Assembly: GCA_934486735.1 (NCBI GenBank)
Contig: CAKSQL010000002.1
Coordinates: forward strand, 62,001 to 126,000
Reading direction: 5' to 3'
DNA: 64,000 bases
Source: an uncultured Clostridia bacterium
GTDB taxonomy: Bacteria; Bacillota; Clostridia; UBA1381
Shown here in pieces: positions 8,101 through 16,800 of the stretch. Both the position numbers and the translations under genes were made by a program. Positions within the stretch are counted from its first letter, which is position 1; each line of letters opens with the position of its first letter. Below the pieces are notes generated by a model. That model had not been told where the DNA came from. It searched no databases and was given only the letters and a program-made list of their open reading frames with translations.

Positions 8101-10013
8101 AACAGGAAAGAATAAGCTCTGCCTTTTTGGGCATTGCGCTTGATAAACTGCTGAACGTTGCCCGAGCCGATATACTTGTATTCCTCCTCATCGGAGTTTC
8201 TTCCGAACAGAGATATTGATGACGGAAGATCGGTATAGTCCATGTTCGGCACATAGAATTTAAAGCCTGTGGTTCTCACCGGGCGGATTGTCCTGAATGT
8301 CACCGAGGCTTTGTGAGTATTCGAATCGACTGCCGCAGTGTATATCGTGCCATTTTCAAACATGCGTTCCGCTTCGAATGCGGAGCTGCCCTCTGTGAGC
8401 TTTGCCGAACCGGCAAGATACACATCGCGCAAAACGGCAGCCGAGGGGTCGGTAATTTGATCAAGCTGTCCCGAAAAGCCTTTTGCGCCGCAAAGGCTGC
8501 ATGTAAAATCGGTTAATACATGCTGGTTTCGAAAGTTTTGGCTGAAGATGTGTTCTTCATTTTCTACGGTGTAAGTACAGTCAGAGCAGACCGCCTTGTG
8601 CGTACCGTCGCCGTTGTCAGAGCATGTAAAGCGATGGTCAAGGTTTGTTTCATAGCAGCATGTGCTGCATACCGCGCGGTGTTTTGAATCGTTGATTTCG
8701 GAAAATGTATAATCGTGTGCGGTCTTTAAGATATATCCGCACTCCGAGCAGGTTTTTGTGTGATAATGCTCATCGAAAAGATCCGGAAGATTAAAGCGGT
8801 GCTTCTCCTTGTCTACCGAATATCCGCATTTTTCGCATTTCTTGCCGTGACTTTCCTCATCATTGGCAAAATAGGTTATATCATGGTTTTTGATGACGGC
8901 ATAGCCGCAGTTTTTGCATTGCGTGATATGACCGGAATCGTCAAGCTCAGAGTATTCCAAATCGTGCCTAAGGCAGACCCGTACAAGCTCGCCCACAGCG
9001 CCGGAGAGTGCGCCCTTGTAGTTTTCATAAAAAACATATAAGGAATCCTTTGCAGGGTCAATTCCGCCCGGGAGGTCTGCGCTGACTGTCATTTCGGCGG
9101 AGGTCAGCTTGTAGCGTGCATAACTTGATATGCTGCCGTCCTCACCTGCGATAACCGCCGATATGTAATCGTTATCGCCCGGTGCAGTCAGATTTGTATT
9201 GACATTTATCCTGACGCTGTTTTCGTTGTCCGACATATTGCATGCGGTTAAGGTTACATTGTCCGCTTTTTGGCTCAGCTTGTATTCACCTGCCTCGCCG
9301 ACCGGGGCAAAGGCATTGTTTGCGGCGGCAAATTCGCCTGCCGGGAGCAGCAGCGGCGAGCCGTCAAGACCGCCGAGCTTGGTTTTGTCGAGGTTCACCG
9401 ACGGTCTCATATCGGACAGTGTAGATTCCGATGGGGTATAGCTGATTATGCCGTCTTGATCAACATAAGAATATATTGCCATGTCAGATGGCGGAGTCCA
9501 GTCCTTTGCGGTACGGAGCCACCATGCAACATTGCCGGAGGGGAGAGAAAACTTTCTTTCCTCGTCTGTCAGGCTCTCCGCTTCGTCTATCGAGAGTGCA
9601 AAGACGGTCGCGTCATTGAGATATCCGTAGAGATGTCCGTACTTCGAGTTGTGTGCGGCATCGGTTTTTGTTACCGGCATGACAGCACTTCCGTAATAGT
9701 CGCCGAAATACTTATTATAGAATTGCATGTAGTAGGGCAGTAAGCTTGCACTTGTGTTTATGCTTTGCTTTGCAAAAACGGCGGTGTTGTTGCTCAAAAG
9801 CCATATTCCGTCGGTCCCGACATTGGTTTTGTCCGCGTCGATAACGCGCCATGAAATCGAAGAATCACTTCCGGCGTAGTGAACTATGTCGCCCCGTTTT
9901 ATGCCGAATTTCGCTCCGGATGCTGCAAAAGTTTCTTCCGCCAGTGCCGCGGACGGTGCGATTCCCGATACAAATGCCGTGCACAAAAGCAGACTTAACA
10001 GTTTTCTTTTCAT
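5148..10013 (-). CDS. large secreted multidomain cell-surface protein
   Basis: A 1621-residue exported protein of unknown function. The start at 10013 is chosen over the in-frame ATG at 10019 because GGAGG lies 7 bases ahead of it. A signal peptide (KRKLLSLLLCTAFVSG, cleavage near ALAEE) is followed by a DUF6273-like domain (about residues 38-208, with ISWRVIDADK). Next come five cysteine-pair repeats with histidines (about 360-485; CKNCGY, CEKCGY, CSECGY, CSTCCY, CSDCTY). A discoidin-like beta-sandwich and X2-like modules follow, then two glycine/asparagine-rich beta-helix stretches (about 895-1037 and 1184-1301), Ig-like regions, and a duplicated C-terminal module ending VKVFVWDSLKNMYP. It may bind carbohydrate or other surface ligands; no catalytic motif is evident. 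Confidence 0.8.
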   Translation of the reverse strand: MKRKLLSLLLCTAFVSGIAPSAALAEETFAASGAKFGIKRGDIVHYAGSDSSISWRVIDADKTNVGTDGIWLLSNNTAVFAKQSINTSASLLPYYMQFYNKYFGDYYGSAVMPVTKTDAAHNSKYGHLYGYLNDATVFALSIDEAESLTDEERKFSLPSGNVAWWLRTAKDWTPPSDMAIYSYVDQDGIISYTPSESTLSDMRPSVNLDKTKLGGLDGSPLLLPAGEFAAANNAFAPVGEAGEYKLSQKADNVTLTACNMSDNENSVRINVNTNLTAPGDNDYISAVIAGEDGSISSYARYKLTSAEMTVSADLPGGIDPAKDSLYVFYENYKGALSGAVGELVRVCLRHDLEYSELDDSGHITQCKNCGYAVIKNHDITYFANDEESHGKKCEKCGYSVDKEKHRFNLPDLFDEHYHTKTCSECGYILKTAHDYTFSEINDSKHRAVCSTCCYETNLDHRFTCSDNGDGTHKAVCSDCTYTVENEEHIFSQNFRNQHVLTDFTCSLCGAKGFSGQLDQITDPSAAVLRDVYLAGSAKLTEGSSAFEAERMFENGTIYTAAVDSNTHKASVTFRTIRPVRTTGFKFYVPNMDYTDLPSSISLFGRNSDEEEYKYIGSGNVQQFIKRNAQKGRAYSFLFNDIGSFAQYSDYRLDICNSSGTNVSLRNLALYSLSGESSVEFDLNTVTAGDKDELAYPGEDYRCTLNAPIINHPSKKNVKVLSDGVQMPDNQWSYSEETGLLTIFGYYIASGKKYRIVSSPDGEIAKISADMSDGLTFNSDEYAALNKEYTCEFLDHNGKKQFIPTDMSDIAVAVGENDITGSCYLDENYTLHIPGEYVTGDITISAREAGLSKKDSSVVRVYIDGSTRWYDSIDKVSRLNEFGGDMTITLLSNISAAGKGLVLQNGKTTLDLDGYYIDAANDDVLHVGSDADVTVKNGNLKSSSSQPVLVQGTLTLENVFVSYGYFPALGITADGGKVIVNGSGSTIGGIALKNGGYAEIHDGTVNDINVNSGCNAKLLGGSVNKVFVEDGSLRLFDMLADDFSFTTEFSIDDYMIDGAGMYPIFKLNKTNTVFSVQPQDKAVEFKSDETLFADAGDGAKYRWFENGSLIGSEKELPLSSLSIGKHYIYCIAQAQDNTVARSNTAKITVTCSHPIVNADGICTGCGSAMTISAVCGGETKFFDSLPSAAAYANENADTEIKLLDNIQLADDALNANHELIFSGKNTVLDLNGKTVTADNADSTILVTGTLLIKGENGTVNINIAQDYSNGGTVTIESGTFAGIVGSSGGVVLNGGKFENISAVLDGCGDLLGKNKAFKKLYDGTFDRMYEIFSSVYNVEIADIPFKITRAPQSKYYETAPENENISLDVEILPEYEDQITYQWYVTDELEYSASDDSYSPLNGWSKAENVNTSSLKLPSDLSGGENRIYTCYVNCNGYSIYTDFAAFTFGKGTPSYLSTDSGFTLYAHGNDCTVTMASYSGKTLKDVKTVTLSADEGVMGISPQKLGLNAENATKVKTFVWDGFDTMTPFMKAPQSPFAKKVDVIVDDSGITAESHDGACVLMLADYKDNTLISTKIVNLNADNEYRIEKSFWQLDFEPTGTVKVFVWDSLKNMYPCDVNFQ

Positions 10014-10155
10014 TACCATTCCTCCATAAAAAGTTGAATTATAAATATTATACCATATATTTTACCGTTTGTCATCATACCAAAGTATGATTTTTGAAAT
10101 TTTATACAACTGTATTGCATTTATTGCAAAAAATATGACATTTTGGCGGAAAAGC

Positions 10156-10184
10156 TTGCATTTTAATGCTTTGGTTGATATAAT
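10156..10184 (+). promoter_or_regulatory. promoter of the FAD oxidoreductase gene
   Basis: TTGCAT and TATAAT are spaced by exactly 17 bases. The predicted transcript would start near 10191, giving a leader of about 20 bases with GGAGG at 10198-10202. Confidence 0.7.
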
Positions 10185-10212
10185 TAAAAAAAATTTCGGA
10201 GGTATAAAAATC

Positions 10213-11466
10213 GTGGAGGTTAAAATACAAAGGGAATTGAAAGCCGATGTGGCAGTGGTCGGCGGAGGAACAGCGGGGGTTTTTGCTGCGATTGCGGCAG
10301 CAAAGAGCGGAGCAAAGACAATTCTGATAGAGAAAAATTCAATACTCGGAGGTACGATGACGGCGGCATGCGTCAATTTCCCCGGGCTGTTTTTCGCTTG
10401 GGGAAAGCAGATAATCGCAGGTCCGTGCTGGGAAGCTATAGAAAAAACAATAGAGCTTGGCGGCGCAAAAATGCCTGAAATATCTTTTAAGCCGGAGCGG
10501 CACTGGCACGAGCAGATTCTCGTCAACAGATTTGTGTATACCGCTGTGATTACAGGGATGTGCAGAGATGCAGGTGTAATTGTGATATCAAATGCAATGC
10601 TTGCCGATGCGCAAGAAACCGAAACGGGTGTCGAGCTTTTGATAAGCGAAAAGACGGGACTTTCAAGGATATTTGCCGATAATGCAATTGATGCAACGGG
10701 CGATGCAAATCTGGCTCAAATCTGCGGATTTGAGCTTGCAAAAAGCGAAAAGCAGCAGCCGGCAACGCTGCAAAATCATCTTTCGGGATACGATATCGGT
10801 GATGTTGAGCGCATGGATATAAAAACGGCTTTGGAGCATGCGGATTTCCCGGATGAAGTGACCGAGAATAAGCTTTTTGATTGGCTGAATAAGCATAAAA
10901 TAGATTATCACGTGCCGTGCAAGGATGCCGATACCTCAGAGGGCAGAACAAAGCTGGAGGGGGACGCATTTTTATATCTTCTTAAAATATATAGCTTTTT
11001 AAGAAAGATAAAAGGACTGGAAAATCTGACTGTGGATTTTGTTGCGGAGGAGACCGGTGTGCGTGAAACGAATCGTATAGTCGGCGAAAAGGTTGTGACG
11101 GCGGAGGAATATATCAGCGGCAAAATTTACCCCGACGCGGTTTGCTATGCGTTCTACCCGATTGATTTGCATGTGATGTCGGGAATTGAGCAGACATTTT
11201 TCGAAGAAAATAAAGTCGGATGCGTACCCTACGGCGCACTTGTGCCAAATGGCGCAAGGCATGTTTTGTGTGCCGGCAGATGTATATCGTCGGACAGCTA
11301 TGCCAACAGTGCGCTCAGGGTGGAGGCTGTGTGTATGGCGGACGGACAGGCAGCGGGCTGCGCGGCGGCAGCGGCTGCAAAGAGCGGAAAAAATGTCGGC
11401 GATGTCCCGTATTCCGATATATGCGCCGCGCTGGAAAAAATGGGTGCAATCATTCCGAAAAAGTAA
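10213..11466 (+). CDS. FAD-dependent oxidoreductase
   Basis: A flavoprotein of about 417 residues of the FAD_oxidored (PF12831-like) group. The dinucleotide-binding Rossmann motif is at the N-terminus (VAVVGGGTAGVFAAIAAAKS), followed by the acidic residue of the second strand (TILIEKNSILGG). GDANLAQICGFEL and the C-terminal FAD-contact segment (LCAGRCISSDSYANSALR, then ADGQAAG) complete the fold. The GTG start at 10213 is preferred because GGAGG stands 10 bases upstream and the promoter ends at 10184. The substrate is unknown; relatives often sit beside glycoside-degradation genes, and a GH38 mannosidase follows about 380 bases downstream. Confidence 0.82.
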   Translation: MEVKIQRELKADVAVVGGGTAGVFAAIAAAKSGAKTILIEKNSILGGTMTAACVNFPGLFFAWGKQIIAGPCWEAIEKTIELGGAKMPEISFKPERHWHEQILVNRFVYTAVITGMCRDAGVIVISNAMLADAQETETGVELLISEKTGLSRIFADNAIDATGDANLAQICGFELAKSEKQQPATLQNHLSGYDIGDVERMDIKTALEHADFPDEVTENKLFDWLNKHKIDYHVPCKDADTSEGRTKLEGDAFLYLLKIYSFLRKIKGLENLTVDFVAEETGVRETNRIVGEKVVTAEEYISGKIYPDAVCYAFYPIDLHVMSGIEQTFFEENKVGCVPYGALVPNGARHVLCAGRCISSDSYANSALRVEAVCMADGQAAGCAAAAAAKSGKNVGDVPYSDICAALEKMGAIIPKK

Positions 11467-11613
11467 ACAGGCAGAAGGTGCATTCGGTGCGATAAAAGAA
11501 AACTGCAAATTCAGGCAATTTTTACTTCGTGGAAAAAAGAAAGTTCAAACAGAAATTGCTGTTGTGGCAATGGCGTATGATATTAATAAATCTTGTTTTC
11601 AGGCAGAAAAACA

Positions 11614-11657
11614 GGGCTGTAGTCAACCCGATTTGAAAAATCGTTTTGCTACAGCCC
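11614..11657 (+). terminator. hairpin after the FAD oxidoreductase
   Basis: GGGCTGTAG (11614-11622) pairs with CTACAGCCC (11649-11657), with an inner CGATTT/AAATCG stem. The T-run after it is weak. It lies in the 378-base gap before the next gene, which otherwise holds only low-complexity sequence and the promoter at 11774. Confidence 0.5.
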
Positions 11658-11773
11658 CTTATTTAAATTCTGAAAATTTATTTTTGCTGATTAAAAAATC
11701 GGTATCGGAATATTTTTTTTCATTTATATTATCTCTCGAATAGTAAACTTTTTGCAAACAATATTTTATTTTG

Positions 11774-11802
11774 TTGAAATCAGGAAAAAGAAGTGCTATA
11801 AT
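11774..11802 (+). promoter_or_regulatory. promoter of the first alpha-mannosidase operon
   Basis: TTGAAA and TATAAT with a 17-base spacer lie about 40 bases before the GH38 start, in the expected place. Confidence 0.78.
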
Positions 11803-11844
11803 ATTTAATGTAAATTTTGTTTTCAAACGAAAGGACATACCGTT

Positions 11845-14268
11845 ATGAAAGAAATACATCTTTTATGCAATGCGCATCTCGATCCGGTCTGGCTTTGGCA
11901 AAGGCAGGAGGGTATCGCGGAGGCAATTTCGACTTTCAGAGTTGCGGCTGATTTCTGCGAAAAATACAACGGCTTCGTGTTCAACCACAATGAATCGGTT
12001 CTCTACGAATGGGTTGAGGAGAACGAACCCGAGCTGTTCGAAAGAATAAAAAAGCTTGTCAAGGACGGCAAATGGCACATTATGGGCGGCTGGTATCTCC
12101 AGCCCGATTGCCTTATGCCCTCCGGCGAAACTTTTATCCGTCAGCTGGAAACGGGGCATGATTATTTCATGGATAAATTCGGTGTCGAAACCAAAACGGC
12201 TGTCAATCTTGACCCGTTCGGACATGCAAGAGGTCTGGTTCAGATTCTTTCCAAGTGCGGCTACAATTCCTATCTTTTCATGCGCCCGTACGACTTTGTT
12301 CCAGAGCATGATTTTGTTTGGAAAGGCTATGACGGCAGCGAAATTTTCGGACATTGCATAATTCCCGGCTACAACACAAACAAGGGAAAAGCGATTCAAA
12401 AGCTTGAGGCGGTCGTTAAAGACGCGCACGACGGCGCGAATCTCATGCTTTGGGGCATAGGCAACCATGGCGGCGGTCCGTCCGAGGTTGATTTAAATGC
12501 GCTCAACGACTACGCAAAAAATCATCCGGAAGTGAAAATTATTCATTCATGGTGCGAAAATTACTTTGACACTCTCGACAAGTCCAAGCTGCGTACAATT
12601 GATACCTCGCTTGTTCATTGCATGGTCGGCTGCTACACATCGATGGTGAGAATAAAGCAGATGCACCGTCTGATGGAAAACGAGCTTTCAATCTGCGAAA
12701 AAATGCTTGCATCAAGCAATGTCAAATACGATAAGAAAGAACTTGCAGACGCTCAAAAAGCGCTTTTGTTCTGCGAATTTCACGACGTTCTGCCCGGCTC
12801 TATGATAAAAAAAGCCGAGGATGACGCGCTGCGGCTGATGAACTACGGCAGAGAGATAATCTCGCGTTACACAGCGAAAGCGTTCTTTGCGCTTTGCAGC
12901 GGTCAGAAAAAGGGCAAGCGCGGCGAAATTCCTGTGCTTGTATACAATCCGAGCCCTTACAAAATCTATCGCGACATCGAAGTGGAATTTCAGCTTGAGG
13001 ACCAAAACTGGAACGACAACGAATGTACAATTATCAAGGTTCGGGACGAGGACGGAAATTATCTTCCGGCACAAAACGAAAAAGAGGCAAGCAGCGTTCG
13101 TCTCGACTGGAGAAAGCGCGTGGTTTTCAGAGCCGAGCTTAAGCCGATGAGCGTAAACCGATTCGACTGTGAACTTGAAGTGATAAAATCATTTGTTCGC
13201 CCGATTGAGCCTTGCAGCGAAAACGACACACACTTCATCTGCCAAAATGACGAAATGACGGTTATGATTAACAAATCGACCGGTCTTATCGACAAATATA
13301 CTGTCGACGGCATTGACTATTTAAAGAGCGGCAGCGGAAAAATCATCGCCTACCGCGACAACGAAGATCCATGGGGCATGACTGTCGACGGATTCTGCGA
13401 CCGTGCGGACGAATTTAAGGCTGTATCTGCCGAGGAGGCGAACAGTTTCAACGGATATCCGAATGAAAAGCTTGCCAATGTGCGCGTTATCGAAAACGGC
13501 GCTGTCAGATGCAAAATCCAGGCTATATTTAAATGCGAAAATTCCTTTGCGGTTGTTACATATACCATTCCCAAAAAGGGTCGCTATGTGGATATAAAGA
13601 TAAAAATACTCACAAACGACGCTGACAGGATGTACAAATTGTCTTTTGACACATGCTTTGAAAATCCGGAGTTTATCGGTCAGAGCGTATTCGGCAGGGA
13701 GACGCTTTTAAAGGACGAAAAAGAAGTCACATTCCACAAATGGTGCGGACTTTTCAAAGGCGGCAAAGGACTTGCGATTATAAACAACTGCTCATACGCA
13801 GGCAGCAGCTTCGGCAGCACGCTCAACATATCGCTGCTCAGAACAGCTATATATTCGGCTCATCCGATTCTGGACAGACCCATTACCGACCCCGACCGCA
13901 ATCACGACCGAATCGACATGGGTGAGCGAGAGTTTGAGTACAGGCTTACCGCTGACATAAACACTCTTGATAAAGACAGCGATACATTCAATCAGCCGCC
14001 GTATGCGCTTTCTTTCTTCCCGTCCGGGAACGGAGAAAGACCCGAGACCTCTGTTGAGATTAAAAATGACAACATTATCATGTCGCGTTTTAAAAAAGAC
14101 GACGCTCTTATGCTGAGACTCTATAATTCGTCCGAGCTTGCTCAGAGCTGCGAAATTGAAATTCTCGGCAAAAATTTTGAAACCGAATTTGCTCCGTTTG
14201 AGATAAAGACATTTATCATGAACAGCGGCGAGCTTAAAGAAACAAATATACTTTGTACGGAGAAATAG
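11845..14268 (+). CDS. GH38 alpha-mannosidase
   Basis: An 807-residue retaining glycosidase of family GH38, probably cytoplasmic because no signal peptide is present. The N-terminal catalytic domain has the zinc-binding HxD motif in NAHLDPVWLW, the substrate-site segment MGGWYLQPDCLMPSGE and the nucleophile aspartate in VNLDPFGHARG. The alpha-mannosidase middle domain follows (CEFHDVLPGSMIKKAEDDAL) and the C-terminal half is beta-rich. It removes alpha-mannosyl, or in some relatives mannosylglycerate-type, residues; the exact substrate cannot be read. Its stop lies 2 bases before the start of the radical-SAM activase, so the two are translationally linked. A second, longer GH38 gene lies at 37678-40692. 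Confidence 0.93.
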   Translation: MKEIHLLCNAHLDPVWLWQRQEGIAEAISTFRVAADFCEKYNGFVFNHNESVLYEWVEENEPELFERIKKLVKDGKWHIMGGWYLQPDCLMPSGETFIRQLETGHDYFMDKFGVETKTAVNLDPFGHARGLVQILSKCGYNSYLFMRPYDFVPEHDFVWKGYDGSEIFGHCIIPGYNTNKGKAIQKLEAVVKDAHDGANLMLWGIGNHGGGPSEVDLNALNDYAKNHPEVKIIHSWCENYFDTLDKSKLRTIDTSLVHCMVGCYTSMVRIKQMHRLMENELSICEKMLASSNVKYDKKELADAQKALLFCEFHDVLPGSMIKKAEDDALRLMNYGREIISRYTAKAFFALCSGQKKGKRGEIPVLVYNPSPYKIYRDIEVEFQLEDQNWNDNECTIIKVRDEDGNYLPAQNEKEASSVRLDWRKRVVFRAELKPMSVNRFDCELEVIKSFVRPIEPCSENDTHFICQNDEMTVMINKSTGLIDKYTVDGIDYLKSGSGKIIAYRDNEDPWGMTVDGFCDRADEFKAVSAEEANSFNGYPNEKLANVRVIENGAVRCKIQAIFKCENSFAVVTYTIPKKGRYVDIKIKILTNDADRMYKLSFDTCFENPEFIGQSVFGRETLLKDEKEVTFHKWCGLFKGGKGLAIINNCSYAGSSFGSTLNISLLRTAIYSAHPILDRPITDPDRNHDRIDMGEREFEYRLTADINTLDKDSDTFNQPPYALSFFPSGNGERPETSVEIKNDNIIMSRFKKDDALMLRLYNSSELAQSCEIEILGKNFETEFAPFEIKTFIMNSGELKETNILCTEK

Positions 14269-14270
14269 CT

Positions 14271-15170
14271 ATGAAAGGTAAAATTTTTGACATTCAGAAA
14301 TTCTGCATAAACGACGGACCGGGAATACGCACCACAGTATTTTTAAAAGGCTGTCCCTTAAAGTGTGCATGGTGTCACAATCCCGAGTCCCAGTCGGGCA
14401 ATCCCCAGCTTGCATATGACGCGGGGAAATGTCTTGGCTGCGGCAGGTGTGCCGCAGTCTGTCCCCACGGCTGTCACTCATTTTCAAACGGTGTTCACTC
14501 CTTTAACAGGAGTAAATGCGCAGGCTGCGGAAAATGCATCGATGCGTCCTGCCCGGCACTCTCGTTCTACGGCTCGGTCGCCGATTCGGATGAAATTATC
14601 GCCGATGTCTTAAAAGACAAGGTATTCTATGAGACCTCCGGCGGCGGAATTACCATATCGGGCGGCGAACCTCTCGCACAGCCGGACTTCTGTGTTGACC
14701 TTTTGAAAAAGGCAAAGGAGCAAGGCTTGCACACCTGCATCGAAACAAGCGGCTTTGCATCGGCGGAAACGATTGAAAAAACGCTGCCGTTTGTTGATAT
14801 CTATCTTTTCGACTGCAAGGAGACAGACCCGGAAAATCACAAAAAATATATCGGGCAAGACAACGCCGTTATATTGAAAAATTTAAGAATGATAAGCCAA
14901 AGCGGCGGAAAAATCATTCTCCGCTGTCCGATTATCCCCGGTGTCAACGACAGAGCGGAGCATTTTTCGGGCATCGCAAAGCTTGCCGAGGAGCTTGACG
15001 GCGTGAGCGAAATTCAAATTGAGCCGTACCACAGCCTCGGCAAGGGCAAATACTCCGCACTCGGAATGGAATATTCGCTTGAAAGCGAGCCTGTTCCCGA
15101 CAGCGATACGGCAGAAAAATGGATCGGCGAAATTCAAAAGCATACTCAAAAGAAAGTATCAAGGGCATAA
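14271..15170 (+). CDS. glycyl-radical enzyme activating enzyme (radical SAM)
   Basis: A radical S-adenosylmethionine protein of about 300 residues, of the pyruvate formate-lyase activase type. The radical SAM cluster motif is CPLKCAWC, and the glycine-rich SAM motif is ETSGGGITISGGEPL. Between them lies a ferredoxin-like insert with two 4Fe-4S sites (CLGCGRCAAVCPHGC and CAGCGKCIDASC), typical of activases of non-PFL glycyl-radical enzymes. The start at 14271 has GGAG about 10 bases upstream, whereas the in-frame ATG at 14253 overlaps the mannosidase and has no ribosome site. Such enzymes install a glycyl radical on a partner, but no glycyl-radical enzyme is encoded in this window. Confidence 0.9.
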   Translation: MKGKIFDIQKFCINDGPGIRTTVFLKGCPLKCAWCHNPESQSGNPQLAYDAGKCLGCGRCAAVCPHGCHSFSNGVHSFNRSKCAGCGKCIDASCPALSFYGSVADSDEIIADVLKDKVFYETSGGGITISGGEPLAQPDFCVDLLKKAKEQGLHTCIETSGFASAETIEKTLPFVDIYLFDCKETDPENHKKYIGQDNAVILKNLRMISQSGGKIILRCPIIPGVNDRAEHFSGIAKLAEELDGVSEIQIEPYHSLGKGKYSALGMEYSLESEPVPDSDTAEKWIGEIQKHTQKKVSRA

Positions 15171-15247
15171 ATTCAATCGGCGCTTTATTTGTCTGCGGAT
15201 AAAGCGCCGCGGCAACCGCTCGCGGACAGAAAGGTTATTTTAAGCTT

Positions 15248-15646
15248 ATGAACGACTTATTCAGAAAATTTTCAGAATTTATGGCAGGCAGATACGGCGT
15301 TGACCAGCTGAACAAATTTTTATTCAAGCTGACAATAGTTTTTATCGTGATAAGCCTTTTCGGATTCAGAATATTTTCAAAGCTTGCACTTGCACTTGTT
15401 CTGGTATACCTGTTCCGCATGCTTTCGAAAAATTACAATCAGAGATACCACGAAAATCAGATATATCTCAAAAATTCCGAGAGCATACGCTGGTATTGGA
15501 GCGAGTTTAAAAGAAAGCTTGAATATCGCAAAACGCACAAAATCGTAAAATGCAAAAAATGCGGCAAAAAGCTCAGCGTTCCGCGCGGCAAGGGAAAAAT
15601 CGAAATTTCCTGCCCCTGCGGAAACAAAATCCGAAAGAAAACTTAA
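15248..15646 (+). CDS. membrane protein with C-terminal zinc ribbon
   Basis: A 132-residue protein. Residues about 28-60 form one or two membrane-spanning helices (FLFKLTIVFIVISLFGFR, LALALVLVYLF). A basic linker follows, then a rubredoxin-like knuckle pair (CKKCGKKLSVPRGKGKI and CPCGNK) predicted to bind one zinc in the cytoplasm. This layout is common in uncharacterised Clostridia proteins. It is 16 bases upstream of the ThiE-HAD gene and probably in the same operon. The gap before it holds a hairpin (GGCGCTTTAT/ATAAAGCGCC, about 15180-15208). Function unknown. Confidence 0.75.
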   Translation: MNDLFRKFSEFMAGRYGVDQLNKFLFKLTIVFIVISLFGFRIFSKLALALVLVYLFRMLSKNYNQRYHENQIYLKNSESIRWYWSEFKRKLEYRKTHKIVKCKKCGKKLSVPRGKGKIEISCPCGNKIRKKT

Positions 15647-15662
15647 AGAAAGGCTTGATTTC

Positions 15663-16775
15663 ATGTCAATACTCGATTCTCTGCTTTTATCAATCGAAAC
15701 AGACGGTACGCCAAAGCAGCTTTCAGCCGCTGCCGAATGCAACGCAACGCTCGTTGTTATATCGGAAAATGCAGAAGTTCCAAAGGTCTGCTCCGTTCCG
15801 ATACTTGTAAAAAACAACATCGAAAAAGCCGCGCTTGCGGACGGTGCTGTTGTGAGCGTTTCCGATGTCAAAGCGGCACGCAGCGCGCTCGGGCAGGACA
15901 AAGCGGTCGGCGCATTTGCCGATTCGTTATCCGATGCAAAAAAAGCACAATCGGACGGCGCGGATTTTGTGATTATCTCCACCGATTGCCCAATGAAAAA
16001 TATATGCGGCAATATATCGATTCCTGCCGCCGCGCTTGTAAAATCCGAATCTGATATTCGTCATCTGCGCGGCAGCGGCATATGCGGCATTTCGGCAAGG
16101 CTTTCCGATATCAACGTTCCGCAAAAGCTCCGCAAAGCAGCAATGCAGGCAGCTATGCAAGGAGCAATTTTTGATATGGACGGAACGCTGATTGACTCGA
16201 TGCCATATTGGGAAAATGTCGCGTGCGACTTTTTAAAGGGTCTCGGAATAACGCCCGAGCCGGGTCTTACCGAGACGGTCAAGTCAATGTCGCTGAAAGA
16301 ATCCTCCGCGTATATGCGCGATGAATATGCGCTTTCCATGACCGATGAGGAAATTATTGACGGGATAAATAAGACAATTGCGAGTTATTACTATAATGAT
16401 ATCACGCTGAAGACGGGAATCCTTGACATGCTCCGCGCATTTGACGGAGTTAAAAAATATGTCTGCACGCTCACACCGCCCGACCTTTCACGCGCCGTGC
16501 TTGAGCGCAACGGGATTCTGAAATATTTTGACGGAGTACTCTCGGCGGTCGATTGCGGTCTTAACAAAAGTTCACCCGAGATTTACGAGCTTGCTTTAAA
16601 AAAGCTCGGCACTCCGAAAAAATATACTTATATATTTGAAGATTCCGATTATGCAGCAAGGACGGCAAAAGCAGGCGGTTTTACCGTTGTCGGAGTGAGC
16701 GACGCGCACACACCGCGCGAAAATATCGAGGATTTTTGTGATTTTTACACCGTTGATTATGAAGATTGGAAATAA
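15663..16775 (+). CDS. ThiE-like domain fused to a HAD phosphatase
   Basis: A 370-residue two-domain protein. Residues 1 to about 160 follow the order of thiamine phosphate synthase TIM-barrel segments (ILVKNNIEKAALADGAVVSV, then GAFADSLSDAKKAQSDGADF, then a late GSGICGIS strand), but the usual substrate loops are shortened or altered, so it may be inactive or specialised. From about residue 165 a HAD hydrolase follows: motif I GAIFDMDGTLIDS, a helical cap, motif II around VCTLTPP, a lysine near LNKSSPEIYELALKKLG and motif IV FEDSDYAARTAKAGG, as in beta-phosphoglucomutase-like phosphatases. thiD is 25 bases downstream, so a role in thiamine phosphate metabolism is likely but inferred. Confidence 0.75.
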   Translation: MSILDSLLLSIETDGTPKQLSAAAECNATLVVISENAEVPKVCSVPILVKNNIEKAALADGAVVSVSDVKAARSALGQDKAVGAFADSLSDAKKAQSDGADFVIISTDCPMKNICGNISIPAAALVKSESDIRHLRGSGICGISARLSDINVPQKLRKAAMQAAMQGAIFDMDGTLIDSMPYWENVACDFLKGLGITPEPGLTETVKSMSLKESSAYMRDEYALSMTDEEIIDGINKTIASYYYNDITLKTGILDMLRAFDGVKKYVCTLTPPDLSRAVLERNGILKYFDGVLSAVDCGLNKSSPEIYELALKKLGTPKKYTYIFEDSDYAARTAKAGGFTVVGVSDAHTPRENIEDFCDFYTVDYEDWK

Positions 16776-16800
16776 TTTAATTGGAAAGGAAATGTGAAGA

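Noticed and set aside
16600..16800. TPP riboswitch before thiD or before the ThiE-HAD gene
   Set aside because: No CTGAGA...GGATAATGCC-type core was found, and the gaps (16-25 bases) are too short.
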